NCBI RefSeq assembly: GCF_008704655.1
Contig: NZ_CP023688.1
Span: forward strand, 5,005,001 to 5,069,000
From: Streptomyces rimosus
Lineage (GTDB): Bacteria > Actinomycetota > Actinomycetes > Streptomycetales > Streptomycetaceae
Direction: 5' to 3'
Length of the DNA: 64,000 nt
Shown here: in pieces, positions 38,507-45,546 of the stretch
Layout of the letters: each line of letters begins with the position of its first letter
Numbering within the stretch: position 1 is the first letter of the stretch
Notes under the pieces: model-generated
Database searches by the model: none
The model's input: only the letters and a program-made list of their open reading frames with translations
What the model was told of the DNA's origin: nothing
Program-made: the position numbers and the translations under genes

Positions 38507-40905
38507 TCGCCTGATGCCTTCTCACGTTCGTGTGTCCTGATGATTACCTGTCGATACACCGCACCCCAGAACGAGTCCTGGAAATCAGTATCCCGCGCAA
38601 AGAAGCGCTGCAGGCCGCTGCGGTGGATCTTGGGCTCATACACCTCGGACATGAGGTCGATCAGAAGCTCCGAGGGCAGTTCTTGGTTCTCGGCCTTGGT
38701 GCCCCACATATCGAGCTGATCATCCGCAGCGCTCTGAGACTCGTCGGCCTGGAGTAGTTGCTGCCACGCCCGTACGAAGCGCCCCCTTCCCTCAGGGGTG
38801 TCCGTTGTGCTCAGAAGGAACTGTGTTCCTTCGTCACTCGCAGCCAAAGAGAGGAAGGCGACCAGACCATGCTTCTTGGCTGGCTCCTCAGTAAGCCAAG
38901 TCTCAAGAGCCTTGGTCACCTCGGTCGGATTGATCTGAGCAAGCCGTCGAAATGTATCCACCATGGGACGTGACGGGTATGGCGCATGTACGGCTGCCCT
39001 GGCTAGTCGTGTCATGGCGATGGATGGTTGTCGGTCAGCAAGCTCTCCGCCGCAGATCTGCGTGACCAAATCAACCATTGCTGGCGACGGCTTGCCCAGC
39101 ATCCATCGGTACAGACGTTCCCGGACGTACTTGCCCAGGACCGGGTCAAGCGCCGCTTTGGTGAGCGCTTTCACCGCCAGTGACATTCGACGCTCGGACA
39201 CCTCTTTAGCGATGCTGTCGATAATGCTGTTGTCATGCAGTTCCCTCGACAGTTCGAGGAGTGCGTCGACGGCGAGGCGTGCATCGTCGTCAGGAATTGC
39301 CTGATGGGCTACGACGGATACCGCCCACGAACGCAACAGGTTCCGTTGGGTTGGAAACTCTTCCCACAGATTCCTAAGGATTGCGGGTGCCAGATCGTGC
39401 TTGTCCTGTGCATGGAATGCCCGATCACCGTGAGGTGTGAGCGTGGCAGCCTTCAGGCGGTGACTGGATGTGGCGTCCGCGAGAACGTTGAGGGGCTTGC
39501 GTGTGAATTCGAGCTTCTCAAGAAGCAAGTCAGCGGCGTGGAGAACGGATTGCTTTCTTCCTCCGTGGAGCAGTGCGCCTGCCCACACGGTAGCGCGTGT
39601 GGACACAAGTTCCGGCTCTCCGGGTTGCCCTTGTTTCGCTGGGGTGAGAAGGGAGTTGATGTGCGTGCTCCACCCGCGGAACTCGTCGATGATACTGCTG
39701 TCGTTCTCCTTGGCCTCATAGACGATGCGAGCGAGTCGTCGGGCCTCTTGAGCGGGTGGATTCGAAAGCCAAATTTCCTTGTACGTCTCCTGGTCGAGCC
39801 AGGTGGCGCGCTGCTCCGCACGGAGCTGAAAAAGCTCTTGACGGGCCAGAGGCTTTGCGTTCGGCGAGGAGTGCTTGACAGTGATGAGGCGGGTTTGTTC
39901 CGCCCACACTCCATGCCATGCGTCAGGAGTGGTGAGAACCACCAGGTAGCAACCATTCTTTTTGCCGTCACTACCGTGATTGATAAGTCCCTGACCGAAC
40001 CTGGGGCCAGGTTCCAACTGCATGTCCGAGAGGTCGAGGAGATATCCGTGGCTGGCTGCAGCCGGCAATATCTTGGCGTCGGGCTTCGACCACTCCGGCT
40101 CCAGGTCCACGATGGTCAAAGGCAGCGCTGGTGACCCCATGTTGGCCAAGAGGCGTAAGCCGGCGGTGCGTCGCCCTGTGCCCGGCGGAGCACAAAGAAC
40201 AACGACTCCGCGGTCCCTGACCAGAGCCTGTGCGTGCTCCCAGGCGTCGGTGTCTCGCGGCTCGACGAATCGATTTTCGCCACACGCCGCAAGATCATCT
40301 GGATGCACCGGCTGCTGCCGTACGAAATCGCCGCCGTAGAAGTGCTGTGCTTCTGCCTGATAACCGATGCCGTAGGCCGCCACTGTCTGCACGCGGGTTC
40401 CGAGGGCAGCAGGGGGCAGAGGTGGGGGAGGATCGTTCGGTGGAGGAATCTCTTGGCTACCCGACCCGTTTGCGGATGCGGCCGGTGGTGGTGAATGGTC
40501 GAGACTTCCGCCCTCCGCGCCGTCGGGCAGCGGCGGAGCTGTGGGTGTCGGGTGAGCAGGCCACACAGGATGATTTACATGCCCGTCGGTCCCGGTCGTG
40601 TCTGCCTGCTCGGGCGCGAGTTGGCCTTCAGGGATGTCACGGGGGATACCTTCGGCGGCAGGTGTCGGTACAGCCTCCGCCGGAAGCGCGCCGCTAGGTG
40701 TCCCCGTTTCGGCCCCCGCAGGGGGCGGTGCACTGCTGGGACGGTTCAGGCGGCCCAGTCGATCACTCCAGCGCCAGCGAGGCTGTTCGAGGGAAGGATT
40801 TTCCTGCTCGGGAGCGAGTGGGTGCCCGGATCGGTCCGCAGGAGGCTGGTCAGGACGACTAGCCGCATCTTCAGGTTCACCGGTCGTGAACGGGTCGTCG
40901 GTCAT
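38503..40905 (-). CDS. Large P-loop NTPase-like protein of the cyclic-nucleotide operon
   Basis: An 800-residue protein. Residues 1-165 are Pro/Glu/Gly-rich and disordered. Residues ~170-200 hold a G/Q/aromatic-rich segment (VAAYGIGYQAEAQHFYGG). The P-loop is APPGTGRRT at 239-247, where the Walker A Lys is replaced by Arg; a Walker B-like GYLLDLSD lies at 287-294. From ~400 to 780 the protein is helical-repeat-like. It may be a nucleotide-switch or scaffold sensing infection; whether it hydrolyses NTP is doubtful. It overlaps the cyclase stop by ATGA with gggaggc upstream. Similar proteins are, as I recall, frequent in Streptomyces. Confidence 0.78.
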   Translation of the reverse strand: MTDDPFTTGEPEDAASRPDQPPADRSGHPLAPEQENPSLEQPRWRWSDRLGRLNRPSSAPPPAGAETGTPSGALPAEAVPTPAAEGIPRDIPEGQLAPEQADTTGTDGHVNHPVWPAHPTPTAPPLPDGAEGGSLDHSPPPAASANGSGSQEIPPPNDPPPPLPPAALGTRVQTVAAYGIGYQAEAQHFYGGDFVRQQPVHPDDLAACGENRFVEPRDTDAWEHAQALVRDRGVVVLCAPPGTGRRTAGLRLLANMGSPALPLTIVDLEPEWSKPDAKILPAAASHGYLLDLSDMQLEPGPRFGQGLINHGSDGKKNGCYLVVLTTPDAWHGVWAEQTRLITVKHSSPNAKPLARQELFQLRAEQRATWLDQETYKEIWLSNPPAQEARRLARIVYEAKENDSSIIDEFRGWSTHINSLLTPAKQGQPGEPELVSTRATVWAGALLHGGRKQSVLHAADLLLEKLEFTRKPLNVLADATSSHRLKAATLTPHGDRAFHAQDKHDLAPAILRNLWEEFPTQRNLLRSWAVSVVAHQAIPDDDARLAVDALLELSRELHDNSIIDSIAKEVSERRMSLAVKALTKAALDPVLGKYVRERLYRWMLGKPSPAMVDLVTQICGGELADRQPSIAMTRLARAAVHAPYPSRPMVDTFRRLAQINPTEVTKALETWLTEEPAKKHGLVAFLSLAASDEGTQFLLSTTDTPEGRGRFVRAWQQLLQADESQSAADDQLDMWGTKAENQELPSELLIDLMSEVYEPKIHRSGLQRFFARDTDFQDSFWGAVYRQVIIRTHEREKASGE

Positions 40906-41684
40906 TGCAAGCCTCCCATGCCGTTGAAGTACTGGTGCTGTCCCTGAAAATTGCCGTTGCCGTTCTGGACGAAGGACGGCGCCGAAGCGGGGTGTGAGTT
41001 CGTTCGTTGCGCCTCCTGGATGGAAGACGAAGAGGATGGACTGCTCTGCTGCGGGGTCTCGAAGATCGAGCTATCGGCCAGTCCCCAGTCGAGACCGGGG
41101 ACGTGCAGCCACGCGGGCTGGGCGAATGTCTTGACCTTGGCGATGCTCTGCGCGAAGTGCTCGGCGACAGTGCTGCCGGTGTCGAGCCCACTTCGGAAGA
41201 CATCTTCGTAAACACGTTGGGAGATAATCATCACCGTGTTGGTGAGCTGTGGATTGGCTCGTACCAGAAGGTCTCGGAGAACCTGGTCGTCAAGAAGGCG
41301 ATGAGTCTCGACCATGGGAACGCCCAGCCCGGAAGGCGGCAGCGGACCGACGTGGACACTTACCCGCAGTTGCAGCACGCTTTGTCCGGGATACTGCCTC
41401 CTGCGTTCGTGTAGAACATTGCTGAGGGCTTCGGGGAAACAACCCACCAGAGCTGGCAATACCTTGGGATCCAGGCCGGCGACATAACCATCACCTGTGT
41501 GCTGCGGGAAGGCTCGCCGTTCCCAGTGTGCGCTGAGGCCCGTGGCTGACAGGGCTTGTGCGAGTACTCGCTGGATGTCCGCGTTGATGTCCTGCATGCG
41601 TTTGCTGGTGTGAGAACTGAAGTCCCTGGCGTCAACCGCGAGTACGGCTTGGTAGGGCCACAAGGGCTCCCATGAAGGCGTCAT
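40902..41684 (-). CDS. Class III nucleotidyl cyclase-like protein (Pycsar cyclase candidate)
   Basis: A 260-residue protein whose first ~195 residues fit a cyclase homology domain: AVLAVDARDFSS (metal Asp18, possibly Asp21) in strand 1, HTGDGYVAG (Asp65) at the beta-2/beta-3 turn, LRVSVHVGPL, and a C-terminal AQPAWLHVPG strand. Both metal-binding acidic positions are kept, so it should be catalytic; purine versus pyrimidine specificity cannot be read. Residues 205-260 are a Ser/Gln-rich tail ending in the G/N/Q-rich VQNGNGNFQGQHQYFNG. ATG at 41684 with agaggagg upstream. A CRP-type site lies ~90 bases upstream. It overlaps the P-loop gene by 4 bases. Confidence 0.75.
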   Translation of the reverse strand: MTPSWEPLWPYQAVLAVDARDFSSHTSKRMQDINADIQRVLAQALSATGLSAHWERRAFPQHTGDGYVAGLDPKVLPALVGCFPEALSNVLHERRRQYPGQSVLQLRVSVHVGPLPPSGLGVPMVETHRLLDDQVLRDLLVRANPQLTNTVMIISQRVYEDVFRSGLDTGSTVAEHFAQSIAKVKTFAQPAWLHVPGLDWGLADSSIFETPQQSSPSSSSSIQEAQRTNSHPASAPSFVQNGNGNFQGQHQYFNGMGGLQ

Positions 41685-41746
41685 CGATGTGTCCTCCTCT
41701 TGTAGGGGCGGTCAGCAGCTACTTTGGCGGCACACGCGTCACTGAA

Positions 41747-41785
41747 CCGTCCAGGATTGGACGGAGTGAAGGTGATGTGGGTCAC
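41747..41785. promoter_or_regulatory. CRP-type operator and adjacent palindrome upstream of the cyclase
   Basis: GTGA-TGTGGG-TCAC (41772-41785) has exactly the half-sites and 6-base spacing of a CRP/Crp-Fnr binding site. Next to it ccgtcca-ggat-tggacgg (41747-41764) is a 7-bp perfect inverted repeat. Both lie in the 121-base gap between the Crp/Fnr gene and the cyclase gene, the only gap over 10 bases in the island operon. Confidence 0.68.
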
Positions 41786-41805
41786 GTTGGCGCGCCTAGG
41801 TGGCG

Positions 41806-42483
41806 TCACCCATCGGCCAGCTCCGCGAGGGCTGCGCTATCCCTGACTGCTAGACGCTCTCGTCCCAAGTCGAGGACATGAGCATCATGAAACGTCCGCA
41901 GTACAGCCATCGCCGACGAGCGGCTCATTGAAGCCATCGTGGCCAACTCGTCTCGGGACATACCGAGTTGGAGGGTGACTATGCCATCGTCCCCCCTCTC
42001 GCCGATCTCAGCCGCCAGATATCGAATCACTTGGGCGACGCGGGCCTGAGGAGGGAGTCTCGTCAAGGCGGAGCGTAGTTGCTCATTCTCGTGCATGCGC
42101 TGAATAGCGAGCTGATACACAGCAGAGTTGAGGTCGTGGCGGTTGATGTATCCTCGAAATGCGTGGGCGGGGAGAACATAGCCGATACACTCAGAAACTG
42201 CCTTTACGGAGGCAGATCGAGGCTTGTTGAGGAGTGCGCCAATTTCCCCCAGAACTTCTCCCGGGCCGCGTAAGGCTAGAGGGGCCACCGTCCCACCTTT
42301 CGTCAACTGGGTAATCTTGACGATTCCATCGGTCAAGGCGACCACGAAGTCGGGCGACTCTCCCTGGTGAAATAACCAGGCAGCGCGCGTGTAGCGACGC
42401 CTTTGCCCGCGATGCAGCAAGTCATTCCAAGCTGCTTCCGAAACCAGATGACGAAAGTTCACTTCTCCCCACCCCCGATGCAT
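41806..42483 (-). CDS. Crp/Fnr-family cyclic-nucleotide-responsive regulator
   Basis: A 225-residue regulator. Residues ~15-110 are a cNMP-binding beta-roll; the phosphate-binding cassette GEVLGEIGALLNKPRSASVKA keeps the Glu (80) and Arg-Ser (89-90) that contact the cyclic nucleotide in E. coli CRP. Residues ~115-145 are the dimerisation helix and ~170-205 the winged helix (LGMSRDELATMASMSRSSAMAVLRTF). The ATG at 42483 is 3 bases after the PycTM stop; a GTG at 42462 is an alternative. It is predicted to sense the product of the neighbouring cyclase and to bind the CRP-type site at 41772-41785. Confidence 0.88.
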   Translation of the reverse strand: MHRGWGEVNFRHLVSEAAWNDLLHRGQRRRYTRAAWLFHQGESPDFVVALTDGIVKITQLTKGGTVAPLALRGPGEVLGEIGALLNKPRSASVKAVSECIGYVLPAHAFRGYINRHDLNSAVYQLAIQRMHENEQLRSALTRLPPQARVAQVIRYLAAEIGERGDDGIVTLQLGMSRDELATMASMSRSSAMAVLRTFHDAHVLDLGRERLAVRDSAALAELADG

Positions 42484-42486
42484 CCC

Positions 42487-42972
42487 TCACCCGACTGCGG
42501 CCGAGGCGCCGAGCGCTGCGCAACCCAACACCGCAAGCAGGAAGGAGAGCTGGACTCGACGGTGCTTGGTCCAGGCGATCTGGCTCATGACCACTATCTG
42601 TCGTGACAGTGCGGACAATGTGGCGCCCGATCGCAGAGCCCTTTCCAGCCCCTCCGGCTCGAAGTGGCGCAGATGCCCAAAATACAGATAGTCGTCGTCT
42701 GGGTCAGGGCCCCTGCGCTCCAACCGTAGGTTGGGAGCTACCGCGGCAGCAGCCAGAAGCGCTCCGCAAAGAAGGATGAACCCTCCTGCCCACAGCAGCA
42801 CCTGACCTGGCGTTGACCGTGTGGTGGTGCCAGAGGCAGCTAGTACCCCTACCAGGGCCAGCACTGTTGATTGGACGCTGAGTGCGATGGACGCCTTGGT
42901 GTCCGCCTTGCCCGTCCAATCTGCCAATGCGGCCTGGATCTTCCAGGCTGTCTCCAGAGGGTCGGCGGCCAC
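42487..42972 (-). CDS. Pycsar-type transmembrane effector (PycTM/DUF5706)
   Basis: A 161-residue protein recognisable as the PycTM family: TAWKIQAALADWTGKADTKASIAL at the N-terminus (DTKAS at 24-28), YLYFGHLRHFEPEGL in the soluble loop (95-109), and SRQIVVMSQIAWTKHRRVQLSF before the last helix. Predicted membrane spans are ~29-48, ~57-80 and ~141-160. In Pycsar systems such effectors, when activated by a cyclic pyrimidine nucleotide, damage the cell membrane and abort phage infection. GTG at 42972 with aggaggaggcagg upstream. It is the first gene of the island operon. Confidence 0.82.
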   Translation of the reverse strand: MAADPLETAWKIQAALADWTGKADTKASIALSVQSTVLALVGVLAASGTTTRSTPGQVLLWAGGFILLCGALLAAAAVAPNLRLERRGPDPDDDYLYFGHLRHFEPEGLERALRSGATLSALSRQIVVMSQIAWTKHRRVQLSFLLAVLGCAALGASAAVG

Positions 42973-43218
42973 CCTGCCTCCTCCTGAGTCGTTCCTGCTG
43001 AGCTGGTGTGATCTGTTCCCAGGATCTGGTATCGAGTCTCTTCGCGCTCAACTGCTGAGTGACTTGGCTGAAATTGAGCGGCTTTTTGCGTCCTCTCAGG
43101 GGGCTGCTATGGCTCGTCGCCCTCGTCTGTTCTGGGACACGTACGTCATCGACTTCATTGCCGCGGTTGTCGCGTCCGTGATCGTCACGGAGATTGAACA
43201 GAAGAACTTGACAGGGAA
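42973..43218. other. Upstream edge of the island
   Basis: About 245 bases that must carry the operon promoter (minus strand). A plus-strand frame from ATG 43109 (MARRPRLFWDTYVIDFIAAVV..., one hydrophobic helix, aggggg upstream) runs across the right junction into antisense DUF2637 sequence; it could be the start of a gene cut off at the junction. I could not fix a promoter by eye. Confidence 0.4.
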
Positions 43219-43425
43219 CAGGGCCAGCAGGACCACGATCCCCGCGTCGATGCCGATGGGGAAGACGGCGGAGAAGGCGCCGAAACCCTTGCGTTCGGCG
43301 AGGTCGCGGACGGCCGTGTAGGAGCCGGCGAAGCCGATCGCCGCGATGAGGGCGGCGCCGGCGACGACCACGCCGATCAGGATGCGGTGGGTACGGCTCA
43401 AGCGTGTCGCGTGTGTCGCGGGCAC
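43219..43425 (-). pseudogene. DUF2637 protein gene, detached 5' part
   Basis: GTG at 43425 (ggggaggg upstream) opens a frame giving RLSRTHRILIGVVVAGAALIAAIGFAGSYTAVRDLAERKGFG and FPIGIDAGIVVLLAL, the first two membrane helices of a Streptomyces DUF2637 protein. Native sequence stops at about residue 69. The frame then runs 40 residues into unrelated island sequence. Full-length relatives have about 350-400 residues; the C-terminal part is at 37137-37565, and the third and fourth helices plus part of the linker are lost. Confidence 0.78.
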
Positions 43426-43510
43426 CCGCGATCCCTCCCCGGTCGGTCGGCTGACTGTGGCGGCTCAGCCTGGCACACCCGTCCGGCCGGGACCGGGGAG
43501 GGGCGTCGCG

Positions 43511-44236
43511 CTACTGGTTGGCCTTGGCGACCGAGGCGACGGCCTCCTGGGTGGCGCCCTTGGCGAGCTTGAGGAGGTCGCTGGGGTCGGGGGCGTCGGC
43601 GCCGGCCAGGCCCGCGCCGTTGTAGTTGACGGTGACGACGACGTTCGCGGTGCGGGCGATCAGCGTCTGGTTCTTGAAGTCGTCGTCCTCCTTCTTCAGG
43701 TCGTAGGTGACCCACATCGCCTCGTCGCCCAAGCTCTCGACCGCGCCGGACTTCACGTTCTTGGCGCCCTGGGTGGCCTTGGCCGTGTTGACCTGCTTCT
43801 TGTAGAAGTCGGTGGCGCGCTTCTCGCCGCTGCCCAGGGTCGGGTCGGAGTCGTAGCGCTGGAAGCCGACGTCCAGCCAGCGGTACTGGGTGCCGTCCAC
43901 GCCCTGGTCGTCGGAGCTCTTCCAGGCGCAGTAGCCGCGGGCCATGGCGTCGGAGGACTTGCCCTGCTCGCCGTCCTCGTTCTTGGTCTTGGGCACCAGC
44001 TTCTTGAGCGTGTCCTTGGACACGGACTGGCAGGGGTTGGGCAGCTTCTTCATCTTGGCGGGCGTGACGCTGGGCGAGGCGCTGCCGCTCTTGCTCGGCG
44101 CGGAGCTCTTCGGCGCCGCGCTGCCGCCTTCGTCCTTCTTCTTGCCGGAGTCGTCGGAGGAGCAGCCGGCGACGAGCATCACCGGTACGGCTGCGCAGGC
44201 GAGGAGGCTGGCGAGTCGCTTGGCTGAACGGTGCAT
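43511..44236 (-). CDS. DUF3558 lipoprotein
   Basis: A 241-residue predicted lipoprotein: signal RLASLLACAAVPVMLVAGC with lipobox VAGC, a Lys/Ser-rich linker, then a DUF3558-like domain (LPNPCQSVSKDTLKKLVP, CAWKSSDDQG, VVVTVNYNG). The two Cys (PNPC and YCAW) are the typical conserved pair of the family. The function is unknown; in Streptomyces these surface lipoproteins often occur in groups. The next gene upstream on this strand is a paralogue. The ATG at 44236 is used, with gaaggaacc upstream. Confidence 0.87.
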   Translation of the reverse strand: MHRSAKRLASLLACAAVPVMLVAGCSSDDSGKKKDEGGSAAPKSSAPSKSGSASPSVTPAKMKKLPNPCQSVSKDTLKKLVPKTKNEDGEQGKSSDAMARGYCAWKSSDDQGVDGTQYRWLDVGFQRYDSDPTLGSGEKRATDFYKKQVNTAKATQGAKNVKSGAVESLGDEAMWVTYDLKKEDDDFKNQTLIARTANVVVTVNYNGAGLAGADAPDPSDLLKLAKGATQEAVASVAKANQ

Positions 44237-44501
44237 GGTTCCTTCGCTGTTCGTCGTCGTTCGGCGCGTCGGTGGGACGCCGTCGGGCACCGCACACGGT
44301 CCGGGCGCGGGCCGGGTGCGGTACGTCCTTCGGGGCGCGCGGCGGCGTTGCCGCGCGGGGGGCTCGGGGGCACACGGTACGCGGCACAGGACGGCCGGAG
44401 GGCGATTCGTGACGTTACTCGCCGGACAAACCGGACGATTCGCTGAAGCGGTCCGTGCTGATCGCCGAAGTCGTCCGCGCTCATCGCCGAACCGGACCGC
44501 C

Positions 44502-45386
44502 CTAATCGTTGAAGCGGTCCGCCAGCTCCTGGGCCAGCGCCTGGGCCTTGTCCTGGAGGTCCTTGCTGTCCGGCAGCGCCGCCTTGTCGGCCGACCACTG
44601 GTCGTAGGTGATGGTCACGATCACATTCGAGGAGCGGAAGACGATCGACACATCGCGGTGCACACCGCTGTCCGCGGTGATCAGCTTGTCGTTGAGGAAG
44701 GCGGCGTCGGCGAGGCCGTCCAGGACGCGCGGGGCGACGGGGGAGCCGGGCGACGCGCTCGGGTCCGTGCTCGGCGAGCCGGACGGGGAGCCGGTGGGGG
44801 CGGGGGACGCCTTGCCGCCGTCGGTGACCTTGCCGGTGCCCTGGCCGTCCCCGTCGGCGCCGGGCTTGCCGTCCCCGGTCCCGCCCTTGGCGCTGGGGGT
44901 GGGGGTGGGCTTCGCGCTGCCCGTCCCGGCCGGCAGCTCGGCGGCCTGCTCCTTCTTCGCGTAGACGTTCTGCGCCTTGTCGTCGTCGCTGACCGCGGGG
45001 TCGTAGGAGACGACCCGCTCGAAGTCGAGGCTGAGGTGACGGGTGCCGTCCGGGCCCTCGCGCTTCCAGCGGCAGCCGACGCGCCGGTCCGTGTCGTACG
45101 TGATGTCGGCGGTGCCCGCGTAGACCTTCTCGGCGTCCTGCGGGCTCTCCTCGCCGCCGGGCGGCAGCAGCCGGCGCAGCGTGTTCCTGGACGGCAGGCC
45201 GCAGGGCTCGGGGAGCGTGCGGTACTTGCCCGGCTCGGCGGACTGCGTGGTGGCGGCCGTGTCGCCGCCCTTGGTGTCGGTGGCGCCGCCGCCGGAACCG
45301 GAGCCGCCGGTGCAGGAGGTGAGCGTGGCGGCCAGCGCCGCCGCGGTCGCCAGTGCGGCGCCCGGTACGAACGACCTTCGCTGCAC
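44502..45386 (-). CDS. DUF3558 lipoprotein, paralogue
   Basis: A 294-residue predicted lipoprotein: signal RRSFVPGAALATAAALAATLTSC with lipobox LTSC, DUF3558-like N-terminal half (LPEPCGLPSRNTLRRLLPP, VGCRWKREG), a long Ser/Pro/Gly/Thr-rich insert (~155-225) and a C-terminal part (DVSIVFRSSNVIVTITYDQW) matching the neighbouring lipoprotein. The low-complexity insert splits the domain, unlike in the paralogue. GTG at 45386 with ggaaggag upstream. It is divergent from rtcB. The gap 44237-44501 to the paralogue holds no gene. Confidence 0.86.
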   Translation of the reverse strand: MQRRSFVPGAALATAAALAATLTSCTGGSGSGGGATDTKGGDTAATTQSAEPGKYRTLPEPCGLPSRNTLRRLLPPGGEESPQDAEKVYAGTADITYDTDRRVGCRWKREGPDGTRHLSLDFERVVSYDPAVSDDDKAQNVYAKKEQAAELPAGTGSAKPTPTPSAKGGTGDGKPGADGDGQGTGKVTDGGKASPAPTGSPSGSPSTDPSASPGSPVAPRVLDGLADAAFLNDKLITADSGVHRDVSIVFRSSNVIVTITYDQWSADKAALPDSKDLQDKAQALAQELADRFND

Positions 45387-45546
45387 CTGACCGGCTCCTT
45401 CCGTAGGAAATCTGGTTGCCTCGGCCCGACGGCAGATGGACACAATGTCTACCGCACGTTCTGCTGCATACGCCGGTCCCCTGTCCTTGATCAGGCTTCT
45501 TGTCCGGCTTTTGCTATTTATTGTTTTTCGGGGGAATGAGGAAATT

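Larger units (their letters stand above)
37566..43218 (-). mobile_element. Inserted genomic island carrying a cyclic-nucleotide signalling operon
   Basis: About 5.65 kb between two parts of one DUF2637 gene, visibly lower in GC than its flanks (line 39181-39240 counts 50% G+C, line 34681-34740 78%) with A/T-ending codons common. It contains five minus-strand genes, an operon-end hairpin at 37730-37761, and no integrase, transposase or tRNA. I found no convincing terminal inverted repeats or target-site duplication. Because the middle of the DUF2637 gene is missing, the event looks like replacement by recombination rather than clean insertion. Ends are estimated to about 10-15 bases. Confidence 0.7.

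Noticed and set aside
37566..43218. Prophage or transposon identity for the island
   Set aside because: No integrase, transposase, terminase, tRNA end or terminal inverted repeats were found, so only a generic mobile or recombined island can be claimed.
37560..43225. Direct-repeat attachment sites at the island ends
   Set aside because: Only trivial 3-5 base matches (for example cag, ttgac) occur at the two junctions.
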